DNA of 64,000 nucleotides from the NCBI GenBank assembly GCA_034401795.1, contig CM067367.1, positions 83,065,426 to 83,129,425 on the forward strand, given 5' to 3'. This DNA comes from Chaetoderma sp. LZ-2023a (taxonomy: Eukaryota; Mollusca; Caudofoveata; Chaetodermatida; Chaetodermatidae). Positions 57,857 to 64,000 of this stretch are shown here, in pieces. Position 1 is the first letter of the stretch. Each line of letters starts with the position of its first letter. The notes beneath the pieces were generated by a model. That model saw only the letters and a program-made list of their open reading frames with translations, did not search any database and was not told where the DNA came from. Position numbers and translations under genes: made by a program.

Positions 57857-57937
57857 GTAAGCCACGCTGTGATGTTAAAGTCGTCTTCTTGCTGTATCTG
57901 AACTCCGAAGTTTCTCAATATGTGTGCTAATTTTATC

Positions 57938-58140
57938 ACTTAATGGACAAGCTTTCCAAAGCCGGCCTTGGCAGTGGTCTTGAGAAATGTCCATTTGCTG
58001 GACAAGAGTAAAGGTTTAAAAAAAATTTTACTGCTGGAATTACATGCTCGCTAAATGAGCCAGTCATAGTCATTTCAGAGGGAAATTTTCAAAAATACTT
58101 GACAATTAAATTTTTTTTTTAAATTATGACCGTTAAAGTT
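57938..58140. mobile_element. MITE1 copy
   Basis: AAAGCCGGCCTTGGCAGTGG, core GCTCGCTAAATGAGCC, right arm reduced. Confidence 0.6.
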
Positions 58141-58162
58141 TTGTGGTTGTATAATGTCTTTG

Positions 58163-58247
58163 TCTTGACCCCTTAAAACTCAAATCAGCCAATAACCGCT
58201 TCTGCAGTGGTCTTGTGAAATGTCCATTTGTCGGTCAAGAGAAGACC
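58163..58247. mobile_element. MITE1 left half
   Basis: TTGACCCCTTAAAACTC to GTCGGTCAAGAGAAGACC; cut off at the core. Confidence 0.5.
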
Positions 58248-58519
58248 AGTGTTAATGAATAATTGATAGTTTCAGATATATTATTAACATTCTCGCTGTA
58301 GCAAGCCACCAGGCAATAGCTTCAATGGGAAATAACTCTGAACCTACTGAGTATTTTGGGGGAAAAACTTGCCTGAACCACCAACAACTTTCAGTGAAAT
58401 GTTTTCAAAATATTCACCAGGTCCGGAATTAAACCCCATGTAATCTGTACAAATTCAGATAAAAATGAAATCTGAGGAATAGAGATATCAATTTCTAGCT
58501 ATGCCCAACCCATTTTTAT

Positions 58520-60050
58520 CCCCCCCCCCCCTCTCTGGAAGACGGGGGATGTAGCGATCAGCATGTCCGTCTGTCTGTCCCCGGCCGTCTTGTCAACGCA
58601 ACTCCTCCTAGAGGTCTCAATGGATTAACTTAAAGTTGTGTCCACATTATCAGTATTGTGTGCAGATGTGCATGTGCTTTTTTTCGCGGCCAAAAAATTG
58701 TTCATTACAGAGTTATCCCCCCTTAAATATCTTAAAGCCGATACATAGACTGCATTGCTAATCATTTGTCAATGCAACTCCTCCTACAGTTTAGCTCCGA
58801 ATCTTCTGAAACTTTGTAAGTGTAATCATTACCACGTAAAGGTGTGCATGTGCTATCTGTATACCTGTATATCCATCCGTCTGTCCAAAATGTATGTATG
58901 TCCGTCTGTCAGTCCATCCATCTCTGACAATCATTTCTTGTCAACGCAACTCCTCCCAGAGGTCTCAATGGATTACCTTTAAATTTCGTCCACAGTATCA
59001 TTATGTAGATGTGCATGTGCTTTTTTCGCTGCCAAAAATTTGTTCATTACAAAGTTATCCCCCTTTAAATATCTTAAAGCTTATAGATAGACTGCATTGC
59101 CAATCATTTCTTGTCAACGCAACTCCTCCTACAGTTTAGCTCTGATTCTTTTGAAACTGGGTAAGTGTTATCATTACCACGTGAAGGTGTGCATGTATTA
59201 TCCGTATACCTATATGTCCATCCCTCTGTCAAAAATGTATGTCTGTCTGTCAGTCCATCCATCGCTGACAATCATTTCTTGTCAACGCAACTCCTCCTAG
59301 AGGTTTCAATGGATTAACTTAAATTTTCATCCACATTATCAGTATCATGTGCAGATAGATGTGCATGTGCTTTTTTCGCGGCCAAAAATGATTCATTGCA
59401 GAGTTATCACCCTTTAAATATTTTAAAGCCGATACATAAACTGCATTGACAATCATTTCTTGTCAACGCAACTCCTCCTACAGTTTAGCTGCGATTCTTT
59501 TGAAACTTGGTGTGGGTCATCATTGCAACATGAAGATGTGTATGTGCTATCCATATACCTGTACGTCCGCCCGTCTGTCCCGAATGTATGTTCGTCTGTT
59601 GGTCCATCCTTGTAAATGCAACTCATACAGTTTAGTTACAATTCTTTTGAAATGTGGTAAATCTAGTCATTACCACCTGAAGATGTGCATGTGCTTTTTT
59701 CGTGGCCAGAAAATTATTCATTACATAGTTAATCCCCTTTAAATACCTTTAAGCCGATACATGAACTGCAGTACCAATCATTTCTTGTCAACACAACTCC
59801 TATAATTTAGCTGTGATTCTTTTGAAACTTGTTAAGGGTTCTCATTACCACGTCAAGATGTGCATGTGCTATCTGTATGCCTGTACATCCATGCATCTGT
59901 ATAGAATGTATGTATGTCAGTCTGTCGGTCTGTCCATCTCTGACAATCATTTCAAGATGTCAACACAACTCCTACAGTTTAGCTATGATTCCGGAAGTCT
60001 CTGTTTGATTGACATTAAGGGAGTCTACTCCATCCTGGACTAGAGTAGAG
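58520..60050. repeat. Tandem array with alternating subunits of about 170 bp
   Basis: TTGTCAACGCAACTCCTCCT recurs at about 58593, 58770, 58939, 59112, 59280 and 59462 and in weaker form to 59958. Two subunit types alternate (ending GGTCTCAATGGATTAAC or CAGTTTAGCTCYGATTC), so the full unit is about 340 bp. Contains CCGTCTGTC tracts. Confidence 0.85.
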
Positions 60051-60114
60051 AGTTGTGGTTCTTGCATTAGAAGGCATTAAATGTAAGATTAGAAATCTTT
60101 CTGGCGCTAAATGT

Positions 60115-60170
60115 AAGTAGGTAGGTAGGTAGGTAGGTAGGTAGGTATGTAGGTAGGTAGGTAGGTTAGT
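60115..60170. repeat. (GTAG)n microsatellite
   Basis: AGGTAGGTAGGTAGGTAGGT; repeated in short form at 61152-61175. Confidence 0.9.
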
Positions 60171-62070
60171 TGGTTTATTGGCCGCTCACACCTAGATGTG
60201 TTTGGGCCATGACTCACTCAGAGATGTGCTTCCCCGAAGGGTTGCGTTGCTCCCCCGAAGGGTTGCTATCAACAAACCTCAAAACTGAAAAAAGTTGAAA
60301 AATTAAGTTGTTGCTGGGAGTGTGTTGCCTAATGAACTGTTGTTTGCAGGTGTTGATGATGTATGCCATGTAGAGGAGGGGGGTGGAAGGAGGAGGGGTG
60401 GAAGGGGGAATTACTTTATTTCTCATGGAGGTGGGATGGGGGTGGAGGGCAGTCTGTAAAATAAAATTTCAAAACGGGGAATCAGGAAAATTTTTAATAC
60501 AAAATATTATGACGAAACTGAATGATAATACTATCAACTAAGAATAAACAAATTAAAATAATGGCCTGTGATTAAATAAACAAGAAACGGGGAAAATTAA
60601 ACTTAAAATCCAGTGTTTGTAAACTAAATATCCAAATTTACCTTAGAATTATAACCTGTTGCTATTAGAAATAATAAGTTGAATGCAGGTGGCGCTATTT
60701 GGGAGTTAAAAGGGGCCTAATAGTCATGTCGTCAAGTCACTAAAAAATCCTTTCATACTTATGATAAAATGTTGATCCAGCACTGGATGAAAGGAGCGCA
60801 AAGCAGAGCGACAGCATCTACATCAAAAGCAAAGCAACGTCAATCATGACCTCCGTGTCCAGTTTTTATGTTTCCACCACCACACACCAACGTCTTCGTC
60901 ATTGCATCATCGGGCGAATTGTCACCAGATACTCAGCAGATAGAAGCAGCAAGCTAGTAGCGTCACCACTACACTCGACCAAGAGCATCTCCAGGGTGGG
61001 TTGATTGCGGCTCAACGATAAGCCCACCTAGATCACCACGTGGCACCAATCCCACATCGAAATTCCCGGGTTCTGGCTTCAACGCGTGTGGTCACGTACG
61101 TCCTCCTTCCTTTTCTTTTTTTCTCATTTAATCTTTTTTGGTTTTTTAAAAATGTAAGTAGGTAGGTAGGTAGGTTAGTTGGTTTATTGGCCGCTCACAC
61201 CTAGATGTATTTGGGCCTTGACTCACTCTGAGAGGTGCTTCCCCGAAGGGTTGCGTTGCTCCCCCGAAGGGTTGCTATAAACAAGCGTTAAAACTGAAAA
61301 AAGTTGAAAAATTAAATTGTTGCCAGGAGTGTGTTGCCTGATGAACTGTTGTTGGCAGGTGTCGATGTTGTATGCCGTGTTGAGGAGGGGATGGGAGGAG
61401 GAATTACTTTATTTCTCATGGAGGTGGGATGGGGGTGGAGGGCAGTCTGTAAAATAAAATCTCAAAACGGGAATCAGGAAAATTTTAAATAAAAAATTAT
61501 ATAATGACGAAACTGAATGATAATACTATCAACTAAGAATAACCGAATTAAAATAATGGCATGTGATTAACTGAATAAGAAACGGGAAGAAGAAACTGAA
61601 GATTTAGTGCGTGTAGGAAATGAGGACCTGAGTTAATAACTTAGAATTATAACCTGTTGCCGTTGGAAATGATAAGTTGATTGCGAGTGTTGCTGTTTAG
61701 GTATTGATGGGCCTAGCCATTGTCCATTTTCAGTCAAGGCGCAGGCAATGAAGAAGGTTGTTCTCTCTTATATTCAGGCAGATTGGTTGTGAAGGAGAGC
61801 TTCAGAATTTACATCGACAGGGATGGTGATCTCTCAAGCAAGGCCATGTCAAGCATGAAGGTGTAGATCGGTTATATTTCATTGTTTCATCAAGTATGGA
61901 AGGCAGTTCTCCATCGCACTCCGATCATCAGGGCTGCACATCTCATCTCCATCTCAGTTCATTCGCCAAGTCTTCCCCAGATCAGACACAATCAGGAAGC
62001 ACATCCATCAGCAGGCAGATGGACCACGTATCGACTACACTCGACCAACAGCTCCCCGTTAGGGCGGTTT
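60165..62070. repeat. Direct duplication, two units offset by about 1.02 kb
   Basis: 60165-60600 and 61180-61590 match closely (GGTTTATTGGCCGCTCACAC, CCCCGAAGGGTTGCGTTGCT, GGAGGTGGGATGGGGGTGGA, AACTGAATGATAATACTATC). CTACACTCGACCAA occurs again in the tails (about 60969 and 62036). Confidence 0.8.
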
Positions 62071-62289
62071 TGGCATATCTGCCTAATTTTTATATTACCC
62101 TTGTCGGTATGTGGCTATACACAGAAGTGCCCCTTTTAGGTAGGTGTGTGTATACCCACATAAAAACAACGGTTGTTTTGACGGTTCATGGGCAGGGTCA
62201 ATGGGCTTTGACCCATTGGCCAAAGACTTCCATTTCTATCCTGCCCCTGCTCCTTTACATGTGCCAAATGTGTCCGAAAGCTTATCAAA

Positions 62290-62405
62290 AGTTTAATTTT
62301 CTGAGGGATTCCAAAGTCAGTCCATGAGTTCTTTAACGTCCGATTTGCTTCAATGCTGAACAGACGGGACCAACTTCTTTACGTCCCTTCTGAAGGACGG
62401 TTAGT
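62290..62405. repeat. Repeat copy, CTGAGGGATTCCAA ... GAAGGACGGTTAGTA
   Basis: Also at 63668-63755 (CTGAGGGATTCCAACCTCAG, CCATGAGTTCTTT, GAAGGACGGTTAGTAATA). Confidence 0.65.
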
Positions 62406-62599
62406 AGTTATTTTAGTATTGTTTTTATTGTCTGTCCTTATGTTTTTCAGTTTGTCCTTAATGCAGTCAGACTTACCTTTTGCTGCACAGTATCTTCTGT
62501 ATAAGGGAGATGATTTCCTGGCCGCTTTTCTGTCCTATTTGAATGTCAGGCGTAGAGAAGTCGTGCAGTCCCTTCCGCATGTGATTTGTTGTTATAATT

Positions 62600-63205
62600 A
62601 TGGGGGTCACGTGGATTTTGTACACAGGGTGCATAGTATTACCACTGGTAATGTGCACAGTATAATCGTTGTCATGTCCCGTTTAAGTTTTCTTCTTTCG
62701 TGGTTGGCATAGGGGGGGGGGGGGGGGGGGGGTGGGGGTGTCTGGCTTTTGTATGCAGAGCGCATAGTATTACCATTGGCAACTGAATGCCAGACCTCTG
62801 TGTACAACAGTAAAGTCGCTGTCACAACCACTTTTTCCGTGAACCAGGTGGTAGTGCTTTCCATTTCATTTTTTCGTCGCATAGTGGGGGTCTGGCTTTT
62901 GTACGCAGAGCGCATAGTATTACCATTGGCAACTGAATGCCTGACCTCTTTGTGACCAACAGTAAAATCAGTGTCACAACCCCTTTTTCCGTGAACCGGG
63001 TGGTAGTGCTTTCCATGTCATTGCTTATTGTTGTTTTTATTGTCGCATAGTGAGGGTCTGGCTTTTGTATGCAGAGCGCATAGTATTACCATTGGCAACT
63101 GAATGCCTGACCTCTTTGTGTACAATCGCTGTCACAACCCCTTTATTTCTGTGCACCAGGTGGTAGTGCTTTCCATTTCTTTCTTTCGTCTTCAGTGTAT
63201 GTTCG
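62600..63205. repeat. Tandem array, 3-4 units of about 150-165 bp
   Basis: GTCTGGCTTTTGTATGCAGA ... AGTATTACCATTGGCAACTG ... GGTGGTAGTGCTTTCCAT at about 62740, 62891 and 63057, with a decayed first unit at about 62611. Poly-G runs at 62711-62731 and 63211-63223. Confidence 0.85.
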
Positions 63206-63349
63206 CTGGGGGGGGGGGGGGGGCCCCATCGTTTGCGCTCTTCAGACTGACTATATTGGTTTTTTGTCTCTACCAGTCCATTAATGTAACTTACCTCCCT
63301 TCTTTCTAGACCACCAATTTACTTACTCTGCCTTTTCTTACATCTTCAG

Positions 63350-63379
63350 GTCTGTGACCCTCTTCCACTGTTTACTTAC
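63350..63379 (+). CDS. Possible further exon of the TDRD12-like gene
   Basis: A good acceptor (ccttttcttacatcttcag) is followed by 30 nt and the donor gtatgt. Entered in the phase left by exon 18 it reads K-SVTLFHCLLT, compatible with an armadillo helix. It is very short and surrounded by repeats, so it is only a candidate. Confidence 0.3.
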
Positions 63380-63474
63380 GTATGTATATATCTGCATGTG
63401 TCCTGTCGTAGGAGCTTACCTTTTTCTTGTTAATATTGATCTGTTTATATATATTTATATATTTTGTCGTATGC

Positions 63475-63640
63475 AGTCAGTTGGTGCCTATACAATTTGT
63501 CAGTCTACACAGTCTGTCAGTTGGTCTATCTATACAGTCAGTCAGAGTACTTAGTCAGTGCATCAGTCTATATAGTTATTCAGTCAGTCTGCATAGTAAG
63601 TCAGTCTACCTGTTAGTCTGTCAGTCAATGCTGAGAGTGT
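63475..63640. repeat. CAGT/TCAGTCTA simple repeat, first block
   Basis: Irregular repeats of CAGTCAGTCTACACAGT style. Confidence 0.8.
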
Positions 63641-63784
63641 CCGAGAGCCTATCATTGGTTTTATTTTCTGAGGGATTCCAACCTCAGCCCATGAGTTCTT
63701 TTGCATCCACTCAGCATAGCCATTAGGCAGACAGGGCCAACCGAAGGACGGTTAGTAATAAAGGTTAGCAATGTCATGTTCTAG

Positions 63785-64000
63785 TTCTCAGTCAGTCATT
63801 CTACACAGTCAGTCAGTTCATACAGTCTGTCAGTTGGTTAATCTACAGAGTCAGTCAGTCTGCACAGTCAGTCAGTCAGTCTATTGGATCAGTTAGTCAG
63901 TCTACACCGGCAGGCCAGCTATCAGTCAGTCTGTCAGTCAGTCTGCTCATCTACACAGTCAGTCAGTCAGTCTACACAGTCAGTTAGTCAGTCTATACAG
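63785..64000. repeat. CAGT/TCAGTCTA simple repeat, second block
   Basis: Same sequence type continues to the end of the window. Confidence 0.85.

Noticed and set aside
56603..56986. 127-codon open frame inside hAT-like element 2
   Set aside because: No similarity to a transposase or other family that I can recognise; composition like non-coding AT-rich DNA.
58755..60043. Chain of plus-strand open frames of 67-98 codons
   Set aside because: Repetitive translation of the 170-bp array; the peptides repeat with the array.
61788..61830. Possible exon after the acceptor tatattcag
   Set aside because: It fits the phase for a short distance, but the encoded peptide does not continue the armadillo pattern and it lies in a duplicated repeat region.
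62353..62712. 119-codon open frame with hydrophobic start
   Set aside because: It overlaps the beginning of the 62.7-kb array and shows no family features; a membrane protein cannot be supported.
1..64000. tRNA, rRNA or other structured RNA genes
   Set aside because: I saw no cloverleaf with A/B boxes or rRNA-like sequence; the hairpins present are palindromic MITEs.

Overview
The window is eukaryotic nuclear DNA from a marine-type invertebrate. The repeat content (dense palindromic MITEs, DIRS and Penelope-like retroelements, CTGT/CCAT microsatellites, and a CTCACCTGG-type repeat near 40040 of a kind I associate with mollusc genomes) points to a lophotrochozoan, probably a mollusc. That assignment is an inference at low to moderate confidence.

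One host gene runs left to right through almost the whole window. I find 18 short coding exons (53-179 nt) between 504 and 57856, all on the + strand, all with AG/GT borders, and all 17 exon junctions keep one reading frame (about 590 residues). The first three exons resemble the C-terminal Tudor region of TDRD12, a germline piRNA-pathway factor. Exons 4-9 encode a further complete extended Tudor domain containing FVDYGEVE. Exons 10-18 read as helical armadillo/HEAT-like repeats. The 5' part (helicase region expected for TDRD12) and the 3' end lie outside the window. Tudor followed by armadillo is an unusual combination.

The introns are filled with mobile DNA. Three DIRS-type tyrosine-recombinase retrotransposons lie in sense orientation: a broken composite at 3007-10402, a nearly full-length but frameshifted copy at 11968-19016, and an apparently intact copy at 32647-39700. 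Each has split inverted terminal repeats, an internal complementary region that matches the joined ends, a Gag-like ORF1 that appears to be spliced from a 51-nt leader exon, an RT/RNase H ORF, and an overlapping tyrosine recombinase ORF.

Between them are three palindromic MITE families. MITE1 is about 200-240 bp, bounded by TTAACCCTTTAA-like ends, with over 25 copies. MITE2 is about 350-400 bp, with AATGGAGGAATCC ends. MITE3 has an end that has been amplified into a 27-bp minisatellite. There are also two hAT-like non-autonomous elements with perfect 8-bp target duplications (54771-56081 and 56476-57566), a 2.6-kb DNA transposon nested in a MITE2 copy (27400-29995), and Penelope-like remnants on the minus strand (48.6-49.4 kb).

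The right half also carries several unrelated, divergent tandem arrays (25.6, 40.1, 46.0, 49.4, 50.2, 53.8, 58.6 and 62.7 kb), most with unit lengths of roughly 145-185 bp, and simple-sequence tracts. From 57857 to the end I see almost only repeats, with one weak candidate exon at 63350.
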